In this document: positions 5,885-13,270 of the stretch, piece by piece
Layout: every line of letters starts with the position of its first letter
How positions within the stretch are numbered: the stretch's first letter is position 1
Origin: DTU078 sp002397345
GTDB taxonomy: Bacteria > Bacillota > Clostridia > Oscillospirales > CAG-272
Reading direction: 5' to 3'
Length of the DNA stretch: 16,990 bases
NCBI GenBank assembly: GCA_937875545.1
Contig: CALLYE010000028.1
Coordinates: 1-16,990, forward strand
Position numbers and translations under genes: made by a program
Notes under the pieces: generated by a model
The model's input: the letters and a program-made list of their open reading frames with translations, nothing else
Told to the model about the DNA's origin: nothing
The model's database searches: none

Positions 5885-8548
5885 ATGAAACGAGAGCTTC
5901 CAAAAACCTATGACCCGTCCGAGCTTGAGGGGCGTATATACGCAAGCTGGGAAAAAAGCGGGTATTTTACCCCCTCTGCCGAGCCCGACGGCAGACCGTC
6001 ATTTACCATTGTGATTCCGCCGCCCAACGTCACAGGTCAGCTCCACATGGGTCACGCGCTCAACAATACCTTCCAGGATATAATCATCCGCGCGAAACGC
6101 ATGCAGGGCTACCGCACATTGTGGATACCCGGCACCGACCACGCGGGCATCGCAACACAGATCAAGGTTGAAGAAATGCTGCGTAAAGAGCGTGGTCAAA
6201 CCCGCCACGATTTAGGGCGCGAAAAGTTTACGGAGCTGGTTTGGGAGTGGAAAGAAAAATACGGCGGCACTATTATAAACCAGCTCAAGCGGCTCGGCTC
6301 GTCGTGTGATTTCACGCGCGAGCGCTTCACTATGTCGGGCAGCCTGCCCGCTGCAGTGCGGAAAACCTTCGTCGACCTATATAACAAAGGGCTTATCTAC
6401 CGCGGACTGCGCATCATTAACTGGTGTCCGAGCTGCAACACCGCGCTGTCCGACGCCGAGGTCGAGCATAAAGAGCTCGAGGGCAGCTTCTGGCACATCA
6501 GATATCCGATTCTGGGGGATGACGGCAAGCCGACAGGCGAATATCTGACCGTCGCGACGACCCGCCCAGAAACTATGCTCGGTGATACGGGCGTCGCGGT
6601 GTATCCCGACGACGAACGGTATAAAAACATCATCGGAAAAAACGTCCTGCTGCCGCTGGTGAACCGCGCCATACCCGTGTTCGCCGATGAATACGTCGAC
6701 AGCGCGTTCGGTACGGGCTGCGTGAAGGTCACGCCCTGCCACGATCCCAACGACTTCGAGATGGGTCAGCGCCACGGGCTGGAGCAGATCAACATCTTCG
6801 ACGAAAAAGCCCATGTAAACGAAAATGGCGGCAAATATAAGGGGCTGGAGCGTTTCGCGGCGCGTAAAGCCGTTGTCGCCGACCTCGAGGCGGGCGGTTA
6901 TCTTGTGAAAATCGAGAAACACAGCCATAACGTCGGACATTGCTACCGCTGCTCCACGGTTGTAGAGCCGCTGGCGTCAAAACAGTGGTTCGTGAAGATG
7001 AAACCCCTTGCGGAGCCGGCGATTAAAGTGGTGAAAGAGGGAGAAATCCGTTTTATTCCTGACCGCTTTTCAAAAAACTATCTTAACTGGATGGAAAACA
7101 TCCACGACTGGTGCATTTCGCGTCAACTGTGGTGGGGGCACCGCATTCCGGCATTTTACTGCGCCGATTGCGGCGAGCTGACGGTGTCGGAGAACGATGT
7201 GACCGTTTGTCCCAAGTGCGGCTCGTCGAACGTGACGCAGGATGAGGATGTGCTCGACACATGGTTCTCGTCCGCGCTGTGGCCGTTCTCGACGCTCGGC
7301 TGGCCGGAGAAAACCGCCGATCTGCGCGATTTTTACCCTACCTCAGTGCTCGTGACGGCATATGACATCATCACCTTCTGGGTGTCAAAAATGATCTTCA
7401 TGGGATTATTTTCGATGGAACAAATACCATTCCCTGACGTCTTTATACATGGGCTGGTACGCGACGCGCAGGGACGTAAGATGTCAAAATCGCTGGGTAA
7501 CGGCATCGACCCGCTCGATGTGATCGATAAATACGGCGCCGATGCCCTCCGGTTTGCGCTTGCGACGGGCAACTCGCCGGGCAATGACATGCGTTTCTCC
7601 GACGAAAAGATCGAGGCCGCTCGCAATTTCAACAATAAAATCTGGAACGCGGCGCGTTTTGTACTGATGAATCTTGATATCGAAGAAATCAAGCTGCCCG
7701 ACGCAAACGAGCTTGCGCTTGAAGACCGTTGGATACTCTCGAAGCTTGACAGACTGACGGGCGAGGTGCGCGCTAATCTTGACGCGTATGAGCTGGGCGT
7801 CGCGCTGTCAAAACTGTACGATTTCATCTGGGATATATTCTGCGACTGGTATATCGAGCTGCTCAAGCCGCGTTTTGCCGATAAAGGAACAACCTCGAAC
7901 CTCACGGCTCAGAATGTTATCGCTTATGTGCTGCGCGAAACAATGAAGCTGCTCCACCCGTTCATGCCGTTTATCACGGAAGAAATTTACCTCGCGCTCC
8001 CTCATGAGTCTGACAGCATCATGATCGCGCCATACCCCCGTAAGAACGACGTGCTCCGCTTCGATGCCGATGAGGAACACATGAGCGCCGTTATTGAAGC
8101 AATCCGCGCCATACGCGTCCGCCGCTCGGAAATGAACGTGCCGCCGTCAAAGAAATCGCGGCTGTATATCTATTCCGATAACAGCGCCGCGTTCGGCGAG
8201 CAGAATTCCGCGTTTTTCATCAAGCTCGCTTACGCGTCCGAGGTGATATTCAGATCCTCCGAAGCGGACCACGCGGATATCGGCGCCGACGCTGTGACAA
8301 TTGTAACTGGCTCCGCGACGGTATATATCCCGCTTGCCGAGATGGTTGACTTCGAAGCGGAGCGCGCACGCCTGACAAAAGAGAAAACGAACGCCGGAAA
8401 TGAGATAAAACGCATCGAAGGAAAATTGTCAAACGAAGGTTTTACCTCCAAAGCGCCCGCGGCAGTAATCGAAGCCGAGCGCGCGAAGCTCGAACGCTGG
8501 CGTGACACGCTTATCGGGATCGAAGCGGCGCTGGCGAAGATGATATAG
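5885..8548 (+). CDS. valS: Valyl-tRNA synthetase
   Basis: Charges tRNA-Val with valine in the cytoplasm. The 887-residue protein is the usual length for a Gram-positive ValS. It opens with the class I catalytic core containing PPPNVTGQLHMGHAL (HIGH signature at residues 54-57) and IPGTDHAGIATQ. The editing (CP1) domain includes VATTRPETMLGDT. Then come WCISRQLWWGHRIP, a Cys4-type zinc-finger-like CADCG...CPKCG pair, and KMSKS at 532-536 within KMSKSLGNGIDPLDVIDKYGADALRF. The anticodon-binding domain follows, then a charged coiled-coil arm from about residue 820 to the end, typical of ValS. Start: ATG 5885 has AAGGTGG at 5873-5879. The longer frame from 5804 only translates the T-box terminator and is rejected. 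It is controlled by the T-box just upstream, whose specifier is GTC. Confidence 0.98.
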   Translation: MKRELPKTYDPSELEGRIYASWEKSGYFTPSAEPDGRPSFTIVIPPPNVTGQLHMGHALNNTFQDIIIRAKRMQGYRTLWIPGTDHAGIATQIKVEEMLRKERGQTRHDLGREKFTELVWEWKEKYGGTIINQLKRLGSSCDFTRERFTMSGSLPAAVRKTFVDLYNKGLIYRGLRIINWCPSCNTALSDAEVEHKELEGSFWHIRYPILGDDGKPTGEYLTVATTRPETMLGDTGVAVYPDDERYKNIIGKNVLLPLVNRAIPVFADEYVDSAFGTGCVKVTPCHDPNDFEMGQRHGLEQINIFDEKAHVNENGGKYKGLERFAARKAVVADLEAGGYLVKIEKHSHNVGHCYRCSTVVEPLASKQWFVKMKPLAEPAIKVVKEGEIRFIPDRFSKNYLNWMENIHDWCISRQLWWGHRIPAFYCADCGELTVSENDVTVCPKCGSSNVTQDEDVLDTWFSSALWPFSTLGWPEKTADLRDFYPTSVLVTAYDIITFWVSKMIFMGLFSMEQIPFPDVFIHGLVRDAQGRKMSKSLGNGIDPLDVIDKYGADALRFALATGNSPGNDMRFSDEKIEAARNFNNKIWNAARFVLMNLDIEEIKLPDANELALEDRWILSKLDRLTGEVRANLDAYELGVALSKLYDFIWDIFCDWYIELLKPRFADKGTTSNLTAQNVIAYVLRETMKLLHPFMPFITEEIYLALPHESDSIMIAPYPRKNDVLRFDADEEHMSAVIEAIRAIRVRRSEMNVPPSKKSRLYIYSDNSAAFGEQNSAFFIKLAYASEVIFRSSEADHADIGADAVTIVTGSATVYIPLAEMVDFEAERARLTKEKTNAGNEIKRIEGKLSNEGFTSKAPAAVIEAERAKLERWRDTLIGIEAALAKMI

Positions 8549-8560
8549 GGAACAAAAGAT

Positions 8561-8589
8561 GTGTTGGAGGGCTTGATACCCTCCAACAC
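8561..8589 (+). terminator. Perfect 11-bp hairpin after valS, no T-run
   Basis: GTGTTGGAGGG (8561-8571) pairs perfectly with its complement at 8579-8589 around a 7-base loop, 12 bases after the valS stop. No T-tract follows (CACCCGCATG). It could be a weak or factor-assisted terminator, or a structure that protects the 3' end of valS mRNA. Confidence 0.45.
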
Positions 8590-8637
8590 CACCCGCATGC
8601 ATGGAGATTATATTATTAACATAACAGGAGAATCGCC

Positions 8638-9600
8638 ATGAAACACACACGAATATTTGCATTGCTGTTCGCTGCGCTGGCCGTACTCACGGTTATATCC
8701 GGCTGCGCGGCGAACGACAAATCGTCGCCGCAATCGGCTCGCGGTGAAATGGCAGATGCCGGCGGTTACGACGGTAATTACACCGTTACGACCGGCTCGG
8801 CATCTAACGCGGCTCCGGAAGGCGGGCTCCGCGACACAGTTAATGCTACAGGCGCCGCTGACGTCGACGACACACGCAAGATAATTAAAACTGTCGCGCT
8901 GAGCCTCGAAACCAAAGAATTTGACAACGCGACCGCAAATCTTATCGCGATGACAACAGCGGAAGGCGGTTATGTGGAATCGTCGTATGTGACGGGCAAG
9001 AGCTATAACGAACGCGGTACGGTGACACGCAACGCGAGCTACACCCTGCGCATTCCGGCGAGCTCGCTCGACACATATGTAGGCAAGTTATCAGGCAGCT
9101 TCAACGTACTCAGCCGACAGGATAGCTCGACGGATATAACCGATTCGTATTTCGACGCGAAAGCGCGGCTCGATTCGCTTGTCACGCAGGAAAAACGCCT
9201 GCTGGCGATGCTCGAGGGCGCGACGGAGCTGCAATATATGCTCCAGCTCGAAGATAAGCTGTCGCAGGTGCGCTATCAGATCGAAAGCTATAACTCCCAG
9301 ATCCAGCGGTACGACAAATCGGTCGAAATGGCGACGGTAACAATCAATCTGCAAGAGGTTGTCGAGTATCAAAAGATAATCGAAAAACCGAAAACCTTCG
9401 GTGAGCGGATCGCGATCTCCTTCGGTGAATCGTGGGAAAATTTCGTCCGGGATTTCCAAAACTTCTCGGTGGGATTGGTTTATTCGCTGCCCACGCTGCT
9501 GGTGCTGGCGGTAATAATATTGGTTGCAGTGCTTATTATCACCGGAATAGTGCGCAGGCGCAAAAAACGCAGGGCTAAAAATAACAATCAGGCAGAATAA
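8638..9600 (+). CDS. DUF4349-type lipoprotein with C-terminal membrane anchor
   Basis: A predicted cell-surface lipoprotein of 320 residues with no known biochemical role. The N-terminus is a lipoprotein signal peptide with lipobox I-S-G-C and lipidated Cys23. A low-complexity, small-residue linker runs to about residue 75. The conserved domain starts at TRKIIKTVALSLETKEFDNA and includes GGYVESS, YTLRIPASSLD, SRQDSSTDITDSYFD and the helical ARLDSLVTQEKRLLAML stretch, probably a coiled coil. This order matches DUF4349. A membrane helix at about 284-305 is followed by a basic tail RRRKKRR, giving an extracytoplasmic domain tethered at both ends. The start is firm: AGGAG at 8626-8630, 7 bases from ATG. 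It follows valS but a stable hairpin separates them; no strong promoter was found in the gap. Confidence 0.85.
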   Translation: MKHTRIFALLFAALAVLTVISGCAANDKSSPQSARGEMADAGGYDGNYTVTTGSASNAAPEGGLRDTVNATGAADVDDTRKIIKTVALSLETKEFDNATANLIAMTTAEGGYVESSYVTGKSYNERGTVTRNASYTLRIPASSLDTYVGKLSGSFNVLSRQDSSTDITDSYFDAKARLDSLVTQEKRLLAMLEGATELQYMLQLEDKLSQVRYQIESYNSQIQRYDKSVEMATVTINLQEVVEYQKIIEKPKTFGERIAISFGESWENFVRDFQNFSVGLVYSLPTLLVLAVIILVAVLIITGIVRRRKKRRAKNNNQAE

Positions 9601-9601
9601 C

Positions 9602-9663
9602 GTAGGGCGGGGGCAAACCCCCGCCGCGAAAACACAATCGGCGAGGGGTAAACCCTCGCCCTA
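9602..9663. repeat. Paired-palindrome intergenic repeat, copy 1
   Basis: Two GC-rich palindromes sit side by side: GGCGGGGG (9606-9613) with CCCCCGCC (9618-9625), and GGCGAGGG (9640-9647) with CCCTCGCC (9653-9660). The whole unit is bounded by inverted TAGGGCG (9603-9609) and CGCCCTA (9657-9663). Related units occur at 11946-11970 and 16121-16186. It begins one base after the DUF4349 gene stop and could help end that transcript. The right end also completes a TATAAT at 9662-9667, but without a matching -35. Confidence 0.8.
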
Positions 9664-9697
9664 TAATAAAACGTTATATGTTATATATGGAAATGAT

Positions 9698-10297
9698 ATG
9701 AGCAGTCATTATTTTATCGACGACGAAACACTCGCCTCCAACCCGAAAAGATTCACGTATTATTTTAAATCGCGGGAATACACCTTTGTCACTGACGCGG
9801 GCGTATTTTCGCCCGACGCTATCGACGGCAACACCGCGCTTATGCTGCGGCACATCGACCTGCCGCGCCGCGATAAACCGCGCGGCAGACTGCTCGACAT
9901 GGGCTGTGGTTATGGCTGCATAGGCATTCTGCTGGGCGGTGAATATGGTTTGGACGTAACGCAAGTCGACGTAAACCCCCGCGCGGTTCGGCTGACAGAG
10001 GAGAACGCTAAGCTCAACGGCGTTGTGACACGGGCGTTTGTTTCCGACTGTTATTCCGCGGTGGAGGGTTGTTTCGATACAATCGTCATAAATCCACCCA
10101 TTCATGCGGGCAAAGATGTGATGTACGCCATGTACGAGGGCGCACCGGAGCATCTTGTGACCGGCGGCAGGCTGTATACCGTGCTGCTGAAAAAGCACGG
10201 CGCGGAAAGCGCGGCAAAAAAGCTGCGCGAGGTGTTCGGTAACTGCGAAACGGTATATAAAGAAAAAGGCTGTTTTGTGTTCCGCTGTACGAAATAA
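9698..10297 (+). CDS. Class I SAM-dependent methyltransferase, RsmC/YbxB-like
   Basis: A small methyltransferase of 199 residues, close to Bacillus YbxB and to the C-terminal half of RsmC, which methylates G1207 N2 in 16S rRNA. The N-terminal HYFIDDETLASNPKRFTYYF-like segment and TDAGVFSPDAIDGNTALML are hallmarks of this subfamily. The SAM-binding loop is LLDMGCGYGCIGI at about residues 65-77, and acidic VDVNPRA follows. The catalytic-type NPPIHAG motif fits N-methylation of a guanine. A late glycine-rich GGRLYTVLLKKHGA completes the Rossmann fold. The rRNA target is inferred from the family; another RNA base is possible. The ribosome site before ATG 9698 is weak (GGA at 9689-9691). The gene stands alone between a palindromic repeat and a terminator. 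Confidence 0.88.
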   Translation: MSSHYFIDDETLASNPKRFTYYFKSREYTFVTDAGVFSPDAIDGNTALMLRHIDLPRRDKPRGRLLDMGCGYGCIGILLGGEYGLDVTQVDVNPRAVRLTEENAKLNGVVTRAFVSDCYSAVEGCFDTIVINPPIHAGKDVMYAMYEGAPEHLVTGGRLYTVLLKKHGAESAAKKLREVFGNCETVYKEKGCFVFRCTK

Positions 10298-10303
10298 TAA
10301 AAT

Positions 10304-10337
10304 CGCCCGGACGGGGTTCGTCCGGGCGGTGCTTTTT
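10304..10337 (+). terminator. Intrinsic terminator after the methyltransferase gene
   Basis: CGCCCGGAC from 10304 pairs with GTCCGGGCG ending at 10328, followed by GTGC and five Ts at 10333-10337. On the opposite strand the same stem is followed by ATTTTATT, so it may also serve the convergent toxin operon whose stop lies at 10339. Confidence 0.85.
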
Positions 10338-10338
10338 G

Positions 10339-10686
10339 TTATAATTCGAAATATTCTGATAACGCGGTGCTAATCCTATTTTTAACATCGTCGTCTTTTA
10401 TCAATCCGATGGAACGACTTTTCAAACGTGAAACCGTGACTGTACGGATTTGTTGAATCATTAATATACTGTCTTTAGGCAGCCCGGTTTCAGAAACTTT
10501 TAATAAAACCTCCGTAGGATAAATCATTGCTCCTTGCCTGTATGATGAAAACGGGATTACAGTGCATATCGGGAGATGCATATTTACCGCGTCGTTTGAG
10601 ATTATTAATACAGGATGGATCCCTTTTTGTTCGCTGCTTTGTGCCGGGTCAAGGTCAATAAAATATATCTCCCATTTCTTTACCAT
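10339..10686 (-). CDS. mazF: MazF/PemK-type toxin (type II toxin-antitoxin)
   Basis: Resembles MazF mRNA interferases, which cut mRNA at short specific sequences. The 115-residue protein has the family's order: WEIYFIDLDP, then SSEQKG-HPVLIISND, a TVIPFSS strand, PTEVLL, and DSILMIQQIRTVTVSRL near residue 80. The Arg of the usual RPVL motif, catalytic in Bacillus MazF, is His24 here; the Ser/Thr position is probably Ser47. Activity may therefore be altered or lost, although the protein is otherwise intact. It lies second in a two-gene operon: its ATG overlaps the last 7 bases of the antitoxin gene, typical for translational coupling. Base composition is more AT-rich than the housekeeping genes around it, which suggests acquisition. 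Whether it is active cannot be read from sequence. Confidence 0.87.
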   Translation of the reverse strand: MVKKWEIYFIDLDPAQSSEQKGIHPVLIISNDAVNMHLPICTVIPFSSYRQGAMIYPTEVLLKVSETGLPKDSILMIQQIRTVTVSRLKSRSIGLIKDDDVKNRISTALSEYFEL

Positions 10687-10937
10687 TCTCCCGGCGCTCC
10701 GTTTTCTTTCTTGTCAAAATCACTCTGGCAGCCGAGCGTTCTTTCAAGAAAATCTTTATCATTTGCCGCCGCCGCAAGTTGTTTTTCGTACAGTTCTTTT
10801 TTCTTTTCCTTTATAAATAACTCCAGGCTTTGATTTATACCCTCGGTAAGTGAAGTTATTATGTTTTTAGATACCAGAAATTTTAATTCGTCCATATATT
10901 CACTGTTTATATTTATCGTGCTTTTTACTGTGCTCAT
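10680..10937 (-). CDS. MazE-like ribbon-helix-helix antitoxin
   Basis: An 85-residue protein encoded just upstream of the toxin. The N-terminal half (VKSTININSEYMDELKFLV, then a second helix SLTEGINQSLELFIK) fits a ribbon-helix-helix DNA-binding fold with one beta strand and two helices. The lysine-rich middle leads to a C-terminal tail (DKDFLERTLGCQSDFD) of the kind that wraps and inhibits MazF. It would neutralise the toxin and, with it, repress its own promoter. The start has GGAGGT 7 bases upstream (plus-strand 10945-10950). Its stop overlaps the toxin start. Sequence outside the fold is not close to anything I recognise, so the identification depends largely on position. Confidence 0.8.
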   Translation of the reverse strand: MSTVKSTININSEYMDELKFLVSKNIITSLTEGINQSLELFIKEKKKELYEKQLAAAANDKDFLERTLGCQSDFDKKENGAPGEW

Positions 10938-10973
10938 TGGGCATACCTCCGTTTAAGATTATTGCGCCTTATA

Positions 10974-11002
10974 ATTATATATTATGTACGCGTGATTGTC
11001 AA
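10974..11002 (-). promoter_or_regulatory. Consensus promoter of the toxin-antitoxin operon
   Basis: On the minus strand TTGACA (11002-10997) and TATAAT (10979-10974) are exactly 17 bp apart, a full match to both sigma-A hexamers. The -10 lies in an AT palindrome-like run, TAATTATATATTA at 10972-10984, a candidate site for autorepression by the antitoxin. An inverted repeat CCATA...TATGG (11013-11028) lies just upstream of the -35. Confidence 0.85.
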
Positions 11003-11118
11003 TATGAATATACCATACAATTATATGGCGTGTTTTTGCGATATATTTTTGCGGATGACTCTATCGGAGGTTGAAAATTCTTCAAATACGTGTATATGGA
11101 TTCCGTTTAAAAATGATG

Positions 11119-11141
11119 TATAATTATACCAGAACCGGTTC
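11119..11141 (+). promoter_or_regulatory. Likely -10 element and palindromic operator of the XRE gene
   Basis: TATAAT at 11119-11124 is followed 7 bases later by the perfect 10-bp palindrome GAACCGGTTC (11132-11141), which would cover the transcription start. No good -35 is present, as expected for a promoter needing help or a weak one. The palindrome is a reasonable autoregulatory site for the encoded HTH protein. Confidence 0.5.
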
Positions 11142-11166
11142 AATACATTTATTAAGGAGAAACTGT

Positions 11167-11934
11167 ATGGAATTTAATTTCGGCGACAAAATGAAGTCGT
11201 TGCGAAAAAAACGCGATCTAACGCAAGAACAGCTTGCGGAAATCCTTGGCGTATCTTTTCAAGCAGTCAGCAAGTGGGAGACAAACGCAGCATATCCGGA
11301 TATCTCGTTAATAACCGTGATCGCTTGTTTTTATGGCGTGACGACAGACGAACTGCTCGGTGTTGATGTTACTAAAACTGTGGAAAAAGTAAGAAAATAT
11401 TGCGATAAAGCCGATATTATGTTTGAATCGCATGAATATCCGGCAGCTCTTGCTTTTTTGCGGAAAGCTGTTACGGATTACCCGGGATACGAAGAACTAC
11501 AATACCGGCTGGCATGGGCACTGACAGGAAATTACAAAGAAAACCCAGATTATCTCGATGAAGCGATTAATTTATATTTGAAAATCCTTGATGTAACCCA
11601 AAATACAAGGCTGCGTTCGAAAATCACTCGCGATCTTGTATATCGTTATTGTACAAAAAAAGATAACGCAAGGGCAATGAAATACATTGAAGAGCTTCCA
11701 ACCTTTGATGTATGTCGCGAATATACATTAGGACTGTCAAATCTTCTTGAAGGAAAAAATCTTGCCGACTACTTGAAAAGTAATATCTGCATTTTTGGGA
11801 ATGCAATTTTGGAATGTCTCGAATATATGAAGGATTATAAAATTATTTCAAAAGAACAAATGGCGCCGGAGATTGCGGAAACCGCTCAAAAGAAAATAGA
11901 ATTAATGAAAATGATCCTAAACGGCATGGATTAA
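11167..11934 (+). CDS. XRE-family HTH regulator with helical C-terminal domain
   Basis: A predicted transcription regulator of 255 residues. Residues 5-60 form a Cro/C1-type helix-turn-helix: KMKSLRKKRDLTQEQLAEILGVSFQAVSKWET with NAAYPDISLITVIACFYGVTTDELLG. The remaining 190 residues are all-helical with TPR-like repeats (for example YPAALAFLRKAVTDYPGYEELQYRLAWAL), a common build in clostridial XRE proteins, probably for dimerisation or peptide sensing. The start at 11167 has AAGGAGA at 11154-11160 with ideal spacing. The longer frame from a TTG at 11071 is rejected because CGGAGG abuts that codon directly. It is divergent from the toxin-antitoxin operon and shares its AT-rich composition, so both may have arrived together. 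Targets are unknown. Confidence 0.9.
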   Translation: MEFNFGDKMKSLRKKRDLTQEQLAEILGVSFQAVSKWETNAAYPDISLITVIACFYGVTTDELLGVDVTKTVEKVRKYCDKADIMFESHEYPAALAFLRKAVTDYPGYEELQYRLAWALTGNYKENPDYLDEAINLYLKILDVTQNTRLRSKITRDLVYRYCTKKDNARAMKYIEELPTFDVCREYTLGLSNLLEGKNLADYLKSNICIFGNAILECLEYMKDYKIISKEQMAPEIAETAQKKIELMKMILNGMD

Positions 11935-11945
11935 ATAAATATTAA

Positions 11946-11970
11946 AGGGCGGGGGCAAGCTCTCGCCCTA
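11946..11970. repeat. GC-rich palindromic repeat, half-length copy 2
   Basis: AGGGCG at 11946-11951 pairs with CGCCCT at 11964-11969, and the inner bases continue with G-C and G-T pairs around a short loop. Read on the minus strand it begins TAGGGCGAGAGCTTGCCCCC, clearly related to one arm of the copies at 9602 and 16121. It lies between the convergent XRE and rarA genes, 11 bases after one stop and 2 bases from the other. Confidence 0.7.
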
Positions 11971-11972
11971 CG

Positions 11973-13199
11973 TTATTTATTTTTAATCTTCTCCCAATAT
12001 TCGCTTGCGGCGCGCTCGGATTTGTTTTCGCCGTATTTGTAATACTTCGCGCCCGAAAGGTCGTCGGGCAGATACTGCTGCTCAACATAATGGTTCGGGT
12101 AATCGTGCGGGTATTTGTAATTCTGGAACTGGTGCGACGGGCGCATGTGGTCGGGCACAGCCTGACCCCTGCCCGCCGCAATGTCGGCGGCTGCCGCTCC
12201 GTAGGCGGCGCAGGCGGAGTTGGATTTAGGCGACGTCGCCATGAGGATCGCGGCGTGCGAGAGGGGAATCACCGCTTCGGGCATACCCAGCTCGCGCGCG
12301 CTTTCCACACAGGCGCGCACAATCTGCGCGGCGGCGGAATAGGCAAGCCCCACATCTTCGCTCGCTATAACCTGAAGCCTGCGGCACGCACCGATCAGAT
12401 CGCCGCCCTCGAGTATTTTGGCAAGGTAGAACACAGCGGCGTCGGGGTCGGAGCCGCGTATCGATTTTTGCAGCGCCGACAATAGATCGTAATGCACGTT
12501 GCCCGCGCGGTCGAAATTGCCGATAACCTTGGGCGTCATGGCTTCGATACCCTCGCGCTCAAGCGTTTCGCCCGAGGTGTAAAATGCGTTCTCGAGCAGG
12601 TTCAGCGCCCGTCTGGCGTCGCCCGCGCCGCACGCGGCGATGTAGTTTATCACCTCATCATCGGCGGTTTTCGTTAAGCCGGAAGTTTCGCACAGATATG
12701 CAAGCGCCCTTCGCAGTGCTACGGCAATGTCGCTCTGCGACAGAGGTCGGAACTCGAACACCGCCGAGCGGCTGATTATAGCGTTGTAGACGTAGATATA
12801 CGGGTTCTCGGTCGTCGACGCGATCAGCGTGATGCGCCCGTCCTCCATATATTCGAGCAGCGACTGCTGCTGCTTTTTATTAAAATACTGGATTTCATCA
12901 AGATACAGCATCGTGCCGTTGCTGCCGAACAGGCTGTCGGTGTCCGCGATCACAGCTTTCACATCCGCAAGCGACGCGGAGGTTGCGTTTAGCCTGTGCA
13001 GGTTCATATTAGCTTCGCGCGCGACTATCTCGGCGACGGTAGTCTTGCCCGTACCGGGCGGGCCGAAGAAGATCATATTGGTAAAATGACCCTGCGCTGC
13101 CATACGGCGCAGCGCACCCCCTTCGCCGACAAGCTGGCGCTGACCGACAACGTCGTCAAATCGCTCTGGGCGGACTCTGTCCGCAAGCGGTCTTGGCAT
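11973..13199 (-). CDS. rarA: Replication-associated recombination protein A (RarA/MgsA), AAA+ ATPase
   Basis: An AAA+ ATPase related to clamp loaders that acts at stalled replication forks and binds SSB and DNA ends. The 408-residue protein is slightly short for the family (about 420-450). The N-terminus LADRVRPERFDDVVGQ is followed by Walker A GPPGTGKTT (residues 46-54), then LYLDEIQYFNKKQQ with Walker B D101-E102, sensor 1 ASTTENPYIYVYNAIISRS and the arginine-containing RPLSQ segment. The C-terminal tetramerisation region ends with the diagnostic YKYPHDYPNHYVEQQYLPD. The start has GGGGGAG 6 bases upstream on the minus strand (plus 13206-13212). The next gene upstream on the same strand ends at 13271, and a strong hairpin lies between them, so joint transcription is uncertain. 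Confidence 0.96.
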   Translation of the reverse strand: MPRPLADRVRPERFDDVVGQRQLVGEGGALRRMAAQGHFTNMIFFGPPGTGKTTVAEIVAREANMNLHRLNATSASLADVKAVIADTDSLFGSNGTMLYLDEIQYFNKKQQQSLLEYMEDGRITLIASTTENPYIYVYNAIISRSAVFEFRPLSQSDIAVALRRALAYLCETSGLTKTADDEVINYIAACGAGDARRALNLLENAFYTSGETLEREGIEAMTPKVIGNFDRAGNVHYDLLSALQKSIRGSDPDAAVFYLAKILEGGDLIGACRRLQVIASEDVGLAYSAAAQIVRACVESARELGMPEAVIPLSHAAILMATSPKSNSACAAYGAAAADIAAGRGQAVPDHMRPSHQFQNYKYPHDYPNHYVEQQYLPDDLSGAKYYKYGENKSERAASEYWEKIKNK

Positions 13200-13225
13200 A
13201 CTATACTCCCCCTCTGATTACATTA

Positions 13226-13247
13226 GGGGGCTTTTTTAAAAGCCCCC
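13226..13247. terminator. GC/AT two-part hairpin between the trigger-factor-like gene and rarA
   Basis: GGGGGCTTTT (13226-13235) is followed almost at once by its complement AAAAGCCCCC (13238-13247). For the minus-strand transcript it lies 24 bases beyond the stop of the lipoprotein gene. No T-run follows on either strand, so it is at best a partial terminator or an mRNA-stabilising stem. Confidence 0.5.
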
Positions 13248-13270
13248 CCAAACTCCGATATTATAAACCG

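Noticed and set aside
6377..6940. 187-codon open frame on the minus strand within valS
   Set aside because: It is opposite the conserved valS editing domain and has no ribosome site or domain.
9602..9663. Palindromic repeats as a CRISPR array
   Set aside because: Copies are thousands of bases apart, with no regular spacers and no cas genes.
11071..11166. TTG start giving a longer XRE protein
   Set aside because: The CGGAGG abuts the TTG with no spacing, the stretch contains the likely promoter, and the HTH domain begins right after ATG 11167.
12090..12485. 131-codon open frame on the plus strand inside rarA
   Set aside because: It is antisense to the well-conserved rarA C-terminal half; composition and Gly/Arg bias are those of a shadow frame.
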